Source of the DNA: Allosaccharopolyspora coralli
Lineage (GTDB): Bacteria > Actinomycetota > Actinomycetes > Mycobacteriales > Pseudonocardiaceae
Assembly: GCF_009664835.1 (NCBI RefSeq)
Contig: NZ_CP045929.1
Span: 2,728,001-2,792,000 of the forward strand
DNA length: 64,000 bases
Reading direction: 5' to 3'
This document shows positions 1 through 8,164 of the stretch, piece by piece. The first letter of the stretch is position 1. Every line of letters begins with the position of its first letter. The translations under genes were made by a program, and so were the position numbers. The notes under the pieces were generated by a model, which searched no databases, was not told the DNA's origin, and worked only from the letters and a program-made list of their open reading frames with translations.

Positions 1-472
1 TGGCCTCGGTGGTGGTGGTGTGCGCGCCGGGCCAAGCGGCCTCCACCGCCCGCTCGACCATCTGCGGGGGCACCGTTCCGGGCACCCACAACCGAATCTG
101 CACACCGTCGTGACTGAACACATACTCCCACGCCAAGTGCGGCTGACCGTGCGCGAGCCGGGCCCACAGTGGCCGGAGCAGACCGACGAGGTTCGACCAC
201 ACAGCCTTCGCTCCGTCCGGGTCGACCTCCGGCGGCGCCAGGATCGTCACCAGGCGCGCCTGGGGGTGCAGTGCGTTCTGGCAGCGCAAGAACCACCACC
301 GCCGCACGGCCAGCACGGCGACGACAGCCAGCACCACACCGGGCAGCGCCAACGGGGCCCACGCCTGCCACCAGGAACAGACGGCGTTAACCAGGTGACG
401 GAACGGTGCGGACGGGTCGGTCAGCAGTTCACCGAGCGGACTCTCGGTGGAAGGAGAGGCGAACGAAATCAC
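1..472 (-). CDS. VirD4/TraM-like conjugative coupling ATPase, N-terminal part (runs off window)
   Basis: A GTG start at 470-472 is preceded by an AGGGAGA ribosome binding site. About 157 codons are visible before the window edge. The protein begins with a short polar stretch, then one hydrophobic segment at about residues 38-55 (PLALPGVVLAVVAVLAV), then Arg/Trp-rich cytoplasmic sequence. N-terminal membrane anchors of this kind are typical of actinobacterial type IV secretory DNA-transfer ATPases found directly after VirB4 and GP88-like genes. The ATPase motifs themselves would lie outside the window, so the assignment rests on the anchor, the length of open frame and the neighbours. It is the last visible gene of the minus-strand transfer operon. 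Confidence 0.55.
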   Translation of the reverse strand, partial: MISFASPSTESPLGELLTDPSAPFRHLVNAVCSWWQAWAPLALPGVVLAVVAVLAVRRWWFLRCQNALHPQARLVTILAPPEVDPDGAKAVWSNLVGLLRPLWARLAHGQPHLAWEYVFSHDGVQIRLWVPGTVPPQMVERAVEAAWPGAHTTTTEA

Positions 473-518
473 GGAATCTCCCTACGAGGAAGGGATATCG
501 AGGAACGGGACGGCTCGG

Positions 519-1352
519 TCAGGCGGCGTCGTCGTGGGCGCTGGGCTCGCGCGCGGCCGGGGCGCTGGAGATCGACCGCACCGAACCGTGGCGGCGAGCA
601 CGACGGGCGGTGTCGACTTCGGCCTGCCACTCGGAGAACCGGCGGCCGTGCAGCCGTCGAAGGAAGTGGGGGATGCGGTTGGCGGGCACACCGACCAGTC
701 GGGGGCCGAGGACGGCCAGCAGATCGGATGCTTCTTGCGAGTCCCACCCGGCATCGGTGATGGCCTGGCTGTCGGGAAAGACGTCGGCGACCCGGTCGAC
801 CGCGGGGTTCAGGGCGTGGTCCTGGGTGCCGCCGTAGGAATAGACCCACAACAGGTTCGGCGGCGGATCGGGCTCGACGAGGCGCCGGAACCTGTCGACT
901 TCCTTGGTGTAGCAGTAGAAATTCACATCCGGGCGCGCGCGGATGATGCGCAACCAAGCGTGGGTGTAGGCATCCGAGAAGAAGTCCCCGGCGTCGTGAA
1001 TCCGGATCCAGCCGCCGTGGAACTTCGTCGCGGCGAGTTCGGCGAGCATGGCGTGTTCCCAGCCGGGCAGGTCGTCGAGGACGAACGCGAGGTTGGCGTG
1101 GTGCTTGCCGCGCACCGCGGGCCAGGTGTAGGTGCCGTGCAGGGCGTAGCAGACCTGGCGGCATACCCCAGCCGACGGGCAGGTGTTGTAGCTGCGCCCG
1201 TCGGGCAGCCGCCCGGCCCAGGCGGGCAGGGTCCAGTTATGCACCCCGATCTCACGCATCTGGCGGTTCTGCGTCAGCAACCGTCGCGGACGGACCACCG
1301 GGTCGGGGCGTGCGGGATCGCAAGAAGGCATACGGGTAACTCCGAACGTCAC
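519..1352 (-). CDS. GP88 family protein (phage gene product 88-like)
   Basis: A 277-residue protein with the hallmark cysteine cluster CPSAGVCRQVCYA at about residues 58-70, followed by conserved KFHGGWIRIHDAGDFFS and NFYCYTKE blocks. This matches the GP88 family known from mycobacteriophages and actinobacterial plasmids and ICEs; its biochemical role is not established. The three cysteines and the alpha/beta pattern recall metal- or cluster-binding proteins, but that is inference. The start is a GTG at 1352; an ATG seven codons in (1331) is equally possible, since neither has a strong ribosome binding site. It sits between a small membrane protein and the coupling ATPase in the transfer operon. 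Confidence 0.8.
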   Translation of the reverse strand: MTFGVTRMPSCDPARPDPVVRPRRLLTQNRQMREIGVHNWTLPAWAGRLPDGRSYNTCPSAGVCRQVCYALHGTYTWPAVRGKHHANLAFVLDDLPGWEHAMLAELAATKFHGGWIRIHDAGDFFSDAYTHAWLRIIRARPDVNFYCYTKEVDRFRRLVEPDPPPNLLWVYSYGGTQDHALNPAVDRVADVFPDSQAITDAGWDSQEASDLLAVLGPRLVGVPANRIPHFLRRLHGRRFSEWQAEVDTARRARRHGSVRSISSAPAAREPSAHDDAA

Positions 1353-1418
1353 GCAGGGGACACCGCGTGAAGCGGCGCGAGAAGCGAGTACCTGTCTGTC
1401 CTATATGGACTGATAAGG

Positions 1419-1685
1419 TTAGGCGGGTTCGTCGCCCGAGGAGTGGTTCGTCCGGTTGCGGCGTCGCTGGCGGGCGTCGTCGAGGCGCGGAAGATCGGGC
1501 GAGGGCGCGACATGGCGCGGAGCGCGCGGGCGGCGCGGTCGACTACGGCGCAGGTGCGCGAGTGCGTAGAACACGGCCAGCACACCCAGGGCTAGCGCGG
1601 TGAGGGCGAGGGCGAGGGTGGTGGTCCACAGCAGTGCCAACGCGGTCTGGGCCCAGGCGAGGAGGGTTTCGGAGGTGGGGTCCAC
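1419..1685 (-). CDS. Small single-pass membrane protein of the transfer operon
   Basis: An 88-residue protein starting at a GTG (1683-1685) with a strong GGAGGAA ribosome binding site just upstream, only 13 bases after the VirB4 stop codon. It has one long hydrophobic stretch at about residues 12-40, rich in Ala, Leu and Thr, followed by an Arg-rich cytoplasmic tail. A longer in-frame extension exists but overlaps the VirB4 gene and lacks a ribosome binding site. No family is recognised. Its place between VirB4 and GP88/VirD4 suggests an accessory subunit of the secretion channel. Confidence 0.6.
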   Translation of the reverse strand: MDPTSETLLAWAQTALALLWTTTLALALTALALGVLAVFYALAHLRRSRPRRPRAPRHVAPSPDLPRLDDARQRRRNRTNHSSGDEPA

Positions 1686-1698
1686 GGCGTTCCTCCGG

Positions 1699-3510
1699 TC
1701 AGTGGTCGAGCACGATGTCGTCTGAGACTTCGTGCTCGTCGTCGGATGTGGCAAGGGCGGCAAGTTCGGCGGGGTCGGTGGTGATGAGCTGGTGCTCGGC
1801 GTCGGAGGCGATGGCCTGGAAGGCGACGCGCTGGGTGCCGGTGGACAGCAGTCCCTGGCCGGTGTCGGCTGCGAGCAGGTATTGGCGTTCGCCGTCGGAG
1901 AGTGCGAAAGTGCGCGCGATCTGGTCGATGGCTTGGGGTGCTTGGCGCAGCAGGATTTGGGTGGCGGCGTTGGCGATCACCGCCTTGCCCAACTCGGAGC
2001 CCAGGACGTCGCCGACGTCTTGGGTGGCCACGGTGAGTCCGGTCCAGTGTTTGCGGGCGGATTTGGCCATGCGCCATAAGAACTCCGCGCCCGCGTGTTG
2101 CTGCATGAGCAGCCAGGCTTCGTCGACGACGCACAACCGGGGTGTGCGCTCGGCGGTATTCGCAACCTGGCGCCACATCGCGTCCAGGGTCAGTAGTGTT
2201 CCGGCGGGTTTGAGTTCGTCGGGCAGGTGCCGCAGGGAGAACACCAGCAGGTGCCCTGCCGGGGGTGTGGTGGTGGGGCCGTCGAACAGCCCGGAGAAGG
2301 CGCCGTCGGTGAACGGATGCAACCTGCTGGCCAGCTCGCGCGCGGTGTCGTTGTCGGTGTGGTGCAGGGTGGTGCGCAGGTCGGCCAGCAGTGGGGCGTG
2401 GCGGGTCCAGGTGCGGGGGTCGTCGGTGATCCCTGCCCGCTGGTAGGTGGCGGCCACGGCCTGGTCGAGTACCGCGCGTTCGTCGGCGTTCAGGGCTTGT
2501 CCGAACAGGACGGACAGCAGGGTGTGGCAGAACAGGCTGCGGCGGCGCAGCGCGTCGGCGGGGGCCGAGCGGCGCCCGTCGGGGCGGGTGTGCAGGGGCA
2601 GGTCGAGGGGGTTGAGCCGGATGCCGTCGACACCGAGCGGCACGTAGGTGCCGCCGACCGCACCAGCGAGGCGGGCGTATTCGTCCTCGGGGTCGATGAT
2701 GGCGACCTGCACGCCGCGATACAGCGAGCGCAGCGCTTCGAGCTTGACCAGATAGGACTTCCCAGCGCCGGAGCGGCCGAGGATGACGGAGTTGTAGTTG
2801 GCGCAGGCGAACCGGTCCCAGTGCACCAATCCCTGGGAGCCGAGGTTGAAGCCGTAGAGCACCCCGTGCGCCGCCGACGTGGAGGCAGGGTCGGGGGGTG
2901 GCAGGTCGGGGCTGGTGAAGGGGAACGCGGCGGCCAGGGCGGCGGTGTCGAAGGTTCGGGTCATGCCGATCTGGTCCAACCCCATCGGCAACGCCGTGAC
3001 CCAGCCTTGCAAGGACCTGTAGGTGGTGGGTTTGGCGTCCATGAGCAGGCTGGAAGTCAATGCGCGCACGGCGCTGACTGCCTCGACCAATTCCTGTTCG
3101 CTTTCGGCGTGGACGGTGAGGTACAGGCCGACGCGGAACAGGCGGCCTTCGCCGCGGGCGAGGCGGTCGGAGAGGTCGTAGGCGTCTTCGGTGGCGGCCT
3201 CGACCTCGGGGTTGGCGAGCCGTCCGTGGGTGGCGTTGTGGCGGCGGTCGGATTCGAGTTTGCCGAGCTGCTTGCGCAACCGGTCGGCGGCGATCGTGGG
3301 GGCGATGGGTGCGATGTGCACCGACACGTCCAGGCGGCCGGGGTAGGTCAGCAGGGGTTGCAGCCAGCCCGGGTGGACCTCGCGGGGAAACCCGGTGACG
3401 GCGAAGGAGGCGACCCAGTCCTGCCCGATCTGGAGGTGGCGGGCGCCGACCTCGATCGCCTCCGGGGCGAACCCACTGCTCGCTACGTGGTCGTTGTGGT
3501 GGTGGGGCAT
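1699..3510 (-). CDS. VirB4/TraC-type conjugation ATPase
   Basis: A 603-residue protein. It has an N-terminal VirB4-like domain, then a Walker A motif GRSGAGKS at about residues 245-252, an acidic IDPEDEY block typical of this family, and a Walker B region CVVDEAW in the C-terminal third, followed by ATQDVGD and a late LLRQ segment. VirB4 ATPases energise pilus assembly and substrate transfer at the inner membrane. The ATG at 3510 is chosen because it forms a TGATG overlap with the PrgI stop; an upstream in-frame extension to 4107 is only read-through of the PrgI gene in another frame. It is translationally coupled to PrgI. Confidence 0.9.
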   Translation of the reverse strand: MPHHHNDHVASSGFAPEAIEVGARHLQIGQDWVASFAVTGFPREVHPGWLQPLLTYPGRLDVSVHIAPIAPTIAADRLRKQLGKLESDRRHNATHGRLANPEVEAATEDAYDLSDRLARGEGRLFRVGLYLTVHAESEQELVEAVSAVRALTSSLLMDAKPTTYRSLQGWVTALPMGLDQIGMTRTFDTAALAAAFPFTSPDLPPPDPASTSAAHGVLYGFNLGSQGLVHWDRFACANYNSVILGRSGAGKSYLVKLEALRSLYRGVQVAIIDPEDEYARLAGAVGGTYVPLGVDGIRLNPLDLPLHTRPDGRRSAPADALRRRSLFCHTLLSVLFGQALNADERAVLDQAVAATYQRAGITDDPRTWTRHAPLLADLRTTLHHTDNDTARELASRLHPFTDGAFSGLFDGPTTTPPAGHLLVFSLRHLPDELKPAGTLLTLDAMWRQVANTAERTPRLCVVDEAWLLMQQHAGAEFLWRMAKSARKHWTGLTVATQDVGDVLGSELGKAVIANAATQILLRQAPQAIDQIARTFALSDGERQYLLAADTGQGLLSTGTQRVAFQAIASDAEHQLITTDPAELAALATSDDEHEVSDDIVLDH

Positions 3511-4547
3511 CAGGGTGTGTCCTCGGTGTCGTCGGGTTCGGGTGCGGTGGTGATGACCTCGTGCGCGGCGGCCATCCCTGCGGTCGGCACGAGCGGGGCG
3601 TCGGGGTTGGTGGCGGCGGTGAGCACCGTGGTGGCCTGGTCGGCATCCAGCGGGCTCACGTCGATCCCGGCCGGGGCCAGCAGGTCCCCGGCCTCCTGGA
3701 CGCGCCGCGTCAGCCGGGCTGTGGCCGCCCGCCGCACGGCATCCGGAGGCCCGCCGTTCCGGGCAGGGCGCCGCAACGGCAGCCGGAGTCGGGGGCCGGT
3801 GAGCGTGTCGGTCGGTGTGGTGACGGGTTCGCGGAGCACGAGCAGGATCTGTCGTCGCAGCAGCTCGACCTGGCCGCCCAGGTGGTCGAGATAGTCGGCG
3901 TGGTCCAGCGCGGCGGTCTCCAACGCCGGATGTGGCAACGCCGAAGCCTGCTGGCGCAACTCGCCGACGTGGGCGGAGAGATCCAGACGCTGGGCGCGGA
4001 CGAGGATCTGGATGCTGCCGGTGAGGCTGTGCAGGTAGCGGCCGAACCCGGCGGTGAGTGCGTCCTGCTCGTCCGGGGTGCGCAGCGCGAAGTTCACCGT
4101 GGAGCACGCCGCTACCAGCGCCACCCCGTCGCGGCCGAGGTCGACCACCCCCGCCTCACCGACACCCTGGGCGGGCAGGTCCAGCCCCCCGATGGCGGGT
4201 GCGGTGGTGTCGTCGGCGACCTCGGCCAACCACTCCGGCACCGCCCCGCCCGGCGAGGGCGTCGACACGCGGCGGCGGGGGTGCAGCCGTTGCCGCACGG
4301 CGGCCAGCAGCAGCCGGTCCAGGCTCACCGCGTCCCGGCGCAGCACCACCAGCAGCGCCACCCCGATCCCGAGCGGTACGGCCACCACCAGGTAGGCCAC
4401 GACCGGCAGCCAGGCACGGGTGACCTGCCACCCGGCATAGAGCACTCCGGCGGTCACCGCGAACACCGCGACCTGCCGGGGCGTGAAGCAAGCCAGGATC
4501 CGATCCTCCCGATCCACATCCGCCGGAATCCGCACACTGCGGGTCAT
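3510..4547 (-). CDS. PrgI family protein (VirB3-like conjugation subunit)
   Basis: A 345-residue protein opening with MTRSVRIPADVDREDRILA, then two adjacent membrane segments at about residues 24-75 (VAVFAVTAGVLYAGW and VVAYLVVAVPLGIGVALLVV). This short N-terminal pair of helices is the PrgI/VirB3 fold. A roughly 240-residue cytoplasmic domain follows, with predicted helices and a RRQILLVLREP segment. PrgI proteins dock VirB4 to the inner-membrane complex, which agrees with VirB4 being the next gene. The start overlaps the previous stop as ATGA (4544-4547) and its stop overlaps the VirB4 start as TGATG, so three genes are translationally coupled. Confidence 0.8.
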   Translation of the reverse strand: MTRSVRIPADVDREDRILACFTPRQVAVFAVTAGVLYAGWQVTRAWLPVVAYLVVAVPLGIGVALLVVLRRDAVSLDRLLLAAVRQRLHPRRRVSTPSPGGAVPEWLAEVADDTTAPAIGGLDLPAQGVGEAGVVDLGRDGVALVAACSTVNFALRTPDEQDALTAGFGRYLHSLTGSIQILVRAQRLDLSAHVGELRQQASALPHPALETAALDHADYLDHLGGQVELLRRQILLVLREPVTTPTDTLTGPRLRLPLRRPARNGGPPDAVRRAATARLTRRVQEAGDLLAPAGIDVSPLDADQATTVLTAATNPDAPLVPTAGMAAAHEVITTAPEPDDTEDTP

Positions 4548-5464
4548 CGCTTCTCACCACCCTTTCCGCGCTTCGTCGACCGGGTTTGGGGTTTCGGCTG
4601 GGTCTTCGGGGGCGGCGGGGTCACGTTCGGCAGGTTCAGCGGCGGCTGCTGCGCCCGACGCTGCGGACGCTTCGGCGGCGGCTGCTGCGGCACGCCACGT
4701 GAGCGCGCGCCGGGGTCCTGGCTGGCCGGGGACCGCTTGGTGTTCCCCTTCGCCTCCGGTGCTGGCCGCGCGGGCAGGTTCAACGGCAGCGGTTCTTGCC
4801 GGTCCGGTCCCCGGCGTCGGGTCGCCGGTGCCGGGGGCTGCTCGGGGCGGGAGACGCGAGGGGCTCGGATCGGCAGCCGGTATTGGCCGGTGCTGGTGGG
4901 CACCGGGCGGTGCACAGGCCAGTCCCCGGTACGCGGCAACCGCGTCTGCTCACTCCGCTGCGGCCTCGACGTCGAGGGGTCCGCACCGCTGTCGGCGGCC
5001 GGTTCGGTGGGTTTCGGACGGGGTTGGCGTTGCAACCCGAACGGGAACTCGTACTGGCGATTCCGGCCCACGCGCGGCTTGTTCTCCGGCCATTCCCCGT
5101 CCATCGGCAGCATCAACTGCTGACCCCGCGGCGCAGCACTGCGCCCGGAATCGGGCCCGCCAGCGGGTTCAGTCGGGGCTTTCTTGGGTTTGGGGCGGGG
5201 TTGGCGTTTCACGTCCAGCGGCAGCATGTACTGACCACTGGAGGTCGCCTTGACTTTCCGATACGGATCAGGCGCGGTGCGCCCTTGGCTGAAGGACAAC
5301 CGGCCCATCGCCGAACCCGCCAGGCCGAGTGTCTTGTAGGCGACGAAGGCTTTCACCATCGAGCCGATGTAGGACCGGCCGCCGCCACGGATCGCCGACA
5401 GCATCCAGAACGGGATTTTGATCAGGATGTAGCACAGCGCGATAGCAATAAGAAACTTGGCCAC
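4544..5464 (-). CDS. Membrane-anchored proline-rich repeat protein of the transfer module
   Basis: A 306-residue protein. The N-terminus is a hydrophobic anchor (MAKFLIAIALCYILIKIPFW) followed by a second weakly hydrophobic stretch to about residue 60. The rest is low-complexity, rich in Pro, Arg and Lys, and contains about five spaced copies of a short hydrophobic motif: QYMLPLD, QLMLPMD, QYEFPFG, QYRLPIR, then PLPLNLP and PPLNLP, two of them followed by RQPRPKP. No enzyme domain is visible. The architecture suggests a membrane-tethered flexible scaffold for other transfer proteins; this is inference. It lies between the VirB6-like gene and PrgI and overlaps PrgI by ATGA. Confidence 0.65.
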   Translation of the reverse strand: MAKFLIAIALCYILIKIPFWMLSAIRGGGRSYIGSMVKAFVAYKTLGLAGSAMGRLSFSQGRTAPDPYRKVKATSSGQYMLPLDVKRQPRPKPKKAPTEPAGGPDSGRSAAPRGQQLMLPMDGEWPENKPRVGRNRQYEFPFGLQRQPRPKPTEPAADSGADPSTSRPQRSEQTRLPRTGDWPVHRPVPTSTGQYRLPIRAPRVSRPEQPPAPATRRRGPDRQEPLPLNLPARPAPEAKGNTKRSPASQDPGARSRGVPQQPPPKRPQRRAQQPPLNLPNVTPPPPKTQPKPQTRSTKRGKGGEKR

Positions 5465-5488
5465 AACAATTCCCCTCGCGTGGTGGGG

Positions 5489-6397
5489 TCAGAACAGGGA
5501 GACGCCGCCCGGCAGATAGAACATGCGGATCGCGGCAGCGAAGGTGAGTGCCTGCGCGATCTGAATCGCCAGGACGGCGCCGAAGGCTTTCCACCACCAG
5601 AACGCGATGGCTTCGGTTTGCGGCAACGCGTGACACAAGAGCAGCAGCGGTGCCCCGGCCAGCAGAATGACGGTCAGCGTGATGCGCACGACGTAGGTCA
5701 ACACCACGCAGATGAGCATCACCACGAGCGCGAGAATCGTGAAGATCACATACAACTCGCCATAAGACCCCTCATCGGGAAAGCCTCCACGCAGCGTGTC
5801 GGTGAACGCTTTCGTCGCCTCATCCAGCCCGACCCTGTTGCCCAACACAGCCTGGGAGAGAGCGTTGGCGAACGTGATGGCCTTGCCGCCGAGAAACAAC
5901 GACAGATTCGCCGCGACAAACGCCACCACCAGGCGGGGTAGGGCTTCGCGCACCGTGGTGCGGGTCTGCATCGTCTGATACGCCATCACCACCAGTCCGG
6001 CGATGACGACCACCAGCGCGTAGACGGCGATCATGATGTCCCGCGAGGCGCCCCAGACCTGCCCCATCACCGGCACCTGATCCAGCGCCGGGGTCGCCAA
6101 CAGCGTGGTCCCCAGCATGTCCAGCATCCCGTTCAACGCCGACCGGGCCAGGTTCGCGAACAGGTCCCAGATCCAGTCGGTCATCCAGTGATACAGCCAG
6201 TCCCCGACCATTCCCCCACCACCGGAATCCTCGGCAGGCGGCGCCGGGGGCGGCGCTGTGGTGGTGGGTGGTGGGGCCACGGTGGGCGGGCTGACGACCT
6301 GGCACGCCGGGTTCTCAGAGCCCGGTGGGCAGTCCTCGCCCGGAGGCAACGGCAACGGCGGCGGTGGCTCCGGTGCGGTGGGTGCAGGCGCGGGCAT
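5489..6397 (-). CDS. TrbL/VirB6-like polytopic conjugation protein
   Basis: A 302-residue protein. The first 60 residues are Pro/Thr-rich with a Cys pair (GEDCPPGSENPACQ) and would be extracytoplasmic or disordered. After a Gly run there are about five membrane segments, including IMIAVYALVVVIAGLVVMAY, LVVAFVAANLSLFL, YVIFTILALVVMLICVVLTY and ILLAGAPLLLLCHALP. TrbL/VirB6 proteins form the inner-membrane core of type IV secretion systems. The start ATG at 6397 is 5 bases after the pilin stop. Order pilin, VirB6, accessory, VirB3, VirB4 is consistent with an operon. Confidence 0.75.
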   Translation of the reverse strand: MPAPAPTAPEPPPPLPLPPGEDCPPGSENPACQVVSPPTVAPPPTTTAPPPAPPAEDSGGGGMVGDWLYHWMTDWIWDLFANLARSALNGMLDMLGTTLLATPALDQVPVMGQVWGASRDIMIAVYALVVVIAGLVVMAYQTMQTRTTVREALPRLVVAFVAANLSLFLGGKAITFANALSQAVLGNRVGLDEATKAFTDTLRGGFPDEGSYGELYVIFTILALVVMLICVVLTYVVRITLTVILLAGAPLLLLCHALPQTEAIAFWWWKAFGAVLAIQIAQALTFAAAIRMFYLPGGVSLF

Positions 6398-6402
6398 GGT
6401 GA

Positions 6403-6858
6403 TCAGAGCCCGCCGACGAAGTAGGTGAGGATGTCGACCACGACCGGGGCGAGTGCGGCCAGGCCGAAGCCGATGGCGGCGTTCTTGAACGCCTCCTTGG
6501 CCTTGCCGATCTCGCCCGGATCACCATTGGCCGTGATGTAGCGGACGCCGCCGATGGTGAGGAACACCGTGGCGATCAGGGCCAGCAGCCCCATGACCCA
6601 GTTGCGGATGTTGTTCAACACCGTCTGAAGGTTCGGGGCCACCGCCAACACCTCGGTGGTCTCGGCATGGGCCGTGCCAGTGGCCGACACCAGCACACCG
6701 AAGACGACCACGGTCAGCAGCAGCGGGCGGGCCCACCGCCCCCGCCGGGCACGAGCCGGGCGGGGGCGGCGCACCGGGGAGGCCGCCTCCGGATGCTGGA
6801 GCAGCCGGTGGGTCGGGGAACAGGAACGGGCAATCGGGTCAACGTCGCTCATACCCAT
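6403..6858 (-). CDS. Pilin-like conjugation protein (VirB2/TrbC type)
   Basis: A 151-residue protein. A basic N-region of about 45 residues leads to a signal-like hydrophobic core (LLLTVVVFGVLVSATG) and a cleavage-like site TAHA/ET. The mature part is about 85 residues with two hydrophobic helices (VMGLLALIATVFLTIGGVRY and IGFGLAALAPVVVDILTYF) joined by a short charged loop GDPGEIGKAKEA. Signal plus two helices is the VirB2/TrbC pilin pattern. The ATG at 6858 lies inside a 37-bp element that is repeated at 8165-8201; an alternative ATG is at 6852. It is the first structural gene of the transfer module. Confidence 0.75.
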   Translation of the reverse strand: MGMSDVDPIARSCSPTHRLLQHPEAASPVRRPRPARARRGRWARPLLLTVVVFGVLVSATGTAHAETTEVLAVAPNLQTVLNNIRNWVMGLLALIATVFLTIGGVRYITANGDPGEIGKAKEAFKNAAIGFGLAALAPVVVDILTYFVGGL

Positions 6859-6887
6859 GAAAGCCGTTTTTTGTGTCCCGAGCGTTC
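6851..6887 (-). repeat. 37-bp conserved element, copy A (overlaps pilin start)
   Basis: Read on the minus strand this 37-mer starts GAACGCTCGGGACACA, continues with an A tract and CGGC, and ends with the pilin start codon context TTCATGGGTAT. It matches copy B at 8165-8201 at 35 of 37 positions; both differences are transitions near the 3' end. The two copies point outward into opposite arms of the element, each immediately before a start codon. A shared promoter, operator or leader signal coordinating the two arms is the likeliest reading. Confidence 0.75.
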
Positions 6888-6899
6888 TCCGTTTGTTCG

Positions 6900-7730
6900 C
6901 TACTTTCCGTGACCCTGATGTGTGCCCGGCATTTGTGTCGAGCCGCGGGCGGTCCCCGGGGCGTCCCGTTCGGCGGGGGTGTGCTCGCTGCCGTCGTCTT
7001 CGTCGAGAAGCCATGCGGCGAGTCGGGCTTCGGCCTCGCGCCGCGCATTGCGCAGGCCCTCGTAGCCCATCCCGTCCGGGCGGGGCCACTGGGCCAATGG
7101 CTTCTTGTCGAGCCGGGTGAAGCTGATCAACGCGGCTTCGGTCTCGGTCACGACCCCGCTTCGCACCGCCCGGATGAGCACCAGATCCGGGTGCCCACTG
7201 GGCCGGGCGGGCTCGTCCGAGAAGAAGCCCGGCGTGGTCGGTGTCGCCGACAGCAGCGTCCTCGACAGGGCGTGGTGTCCGGCCCGGTAGGCCGACCACC
7301 GCAGCCGGGCCGCGATCCCCGGTTCGTCGAGGTCAACGGTGTGCACCTCGTCGAGCAACCCGCGCAGCGCCTCCGCGCACAGGTCGTGGGGATCGTCGCT
7401 GTCGTCAGTGCGGGTCAACCAGCCCGCGATCGGCGTCAGCATCGGCAACGCCAACCCCACCGCGACCAACATCCACGTCCCCCGCTCCGCGCGGGCACGC
7501 TCGATCACATACCGCCAGACCTCATCCCGCGAGCGCTGCGGGCAGTCCTCACCGAGCAGCACGTCCCGCAGCTCGACCAAGCCCACCTCACGGTCAGGCA
7601 GGCACTCGAACAAGCGGCCGTTGACCGTCACCGGATGCGGCCCCGTCACCAGCCAGCCGAATGCCTCACGCGCAGCAGCAAGAGGGTTGGTGGGCCACTG
7701 CGACTGCTCGAAAACCTCGGAGTGCGTCAT
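6900..7730 (-). CDS. Hypothetical protein, possibly sigma-factor-like
   Basis: A 276-residue soluble protein with ATG at 7730. Only one hydrophobic stretch is seen (WMLVAVGLALPMLTPIAGW, about residues 96-114). The middle contains ARLRWSAYRAGHHALSR and the C-terminal part reads VRSGVVTETEAALISFTRLDKKPL followed by a helical NARREAEARLAAWL segment. That layout, an early helical core and a late helix-turn-helix-like block, faintly resembles sigma-70 region 2/region 4 proteins on actinobacterial mobile elements, but no diagnostic motif is present. It lies upstream of and in line with the pilin operon, 41 bases before it, so a regulatory role in transfer is plausible. Not firmly recognised. Confidence 0.55.
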   Translation of the reverse strand: MTHSEVFEQSQWPTNPLAAAREAFGWLVTGPHPVTVNGRLFECLPDREVGLVELRDVLLGEDCPQRSRDEVWRYVIERARAERGTWMLVAVGLALPMLTPIAGWLTRTDDSDDPHDLCAEALRGLLDEVHTVDLDEPGIAARLRWSAYRAGHHALSRTLLSATPTTPGFFSDEPARPSGHPDLVLIRAVRSGVVTETEAALISFTRLDKKPLAQWPRPDGMGYEGLRNARREAEARLAAWLLDEDDGSEHTPAERDAPGTARGSTQMPGTHQGHGK

Positions 7731-7825
7731 CAGAGATGTCCTTCCTCGATGGCGAATCGATGACGCCGCCGAGAAAGCCAGACACGACACAAAGAAATGC
7801 ACGCATTCGCACAAAAAATGCTGAA

Positions 7826-7859
7826 AACGATCTCCCTGTGCAGCCGCCCAGAGATCGTT
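7826..7859. repeat. Inverted repeat, 9-bp arms
   Basis: AACGATCTC at 7826-7834 is the exact reverse complement of GAGATCGTT at 7851-7859, with a 16-base loop. It is the first of a cluster of hairpins in the gap between the divergent arms. Confidence 0.7.
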
Positions 7860-7929
7860 GTCATCCCGACGTTCAACATCGGTAGCAGATGCACACAAAC
7901 GTCTGTGCGCTGGGGATGTGTGTGAGATT

Positions 7930-7971
7930 TGTGCGTGCTGTGTCGCGCCACCCAGGCACACAGCACGCACA
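7930..7971. repeat. Inverted repeat, 14-bp perfect arms
   Basis: TGTGCGTGCTGTGT at 7930-7943 pairs perfectly with ACACAGCACGCACA at 7958-7971 around a 14-base loop. No T tract follows on either strand, so an intrinsic terminator is less likely than a protein-binding or oriT-type hairpin. Confidence 0.8.
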
Positions 7972-8164
7972 CAGAAAAGAATCTTGAACCCGTCCCGAGT
8001 GATCTTCCGGGGGCACTCGCAAGAAGGCCCAAGCGAGGGTCGTGGAGATCCCCGCGTGTGGTGCGAACTGGGGAAATGTCCACAGCAAGGTCGAATGTGG
8101 CGGAATGTGTGTGCACCTGCTGGACGCGGTCGGGTTCGTTGTCGAAAAAATGTCGGCCGTCGGG

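Noticed and set aside
1592-3894. Long open frames overlapping the VirB4 gene in other phases on both strands
   Set aside because: Composition is Arg/Pro/Gly only, typical of high-GC shadow frames, with no motifs.
7930-7971. Intrinsic terminator
   Set aside because: Both neighbouring genes start away from it and no T tract follows on either strand.
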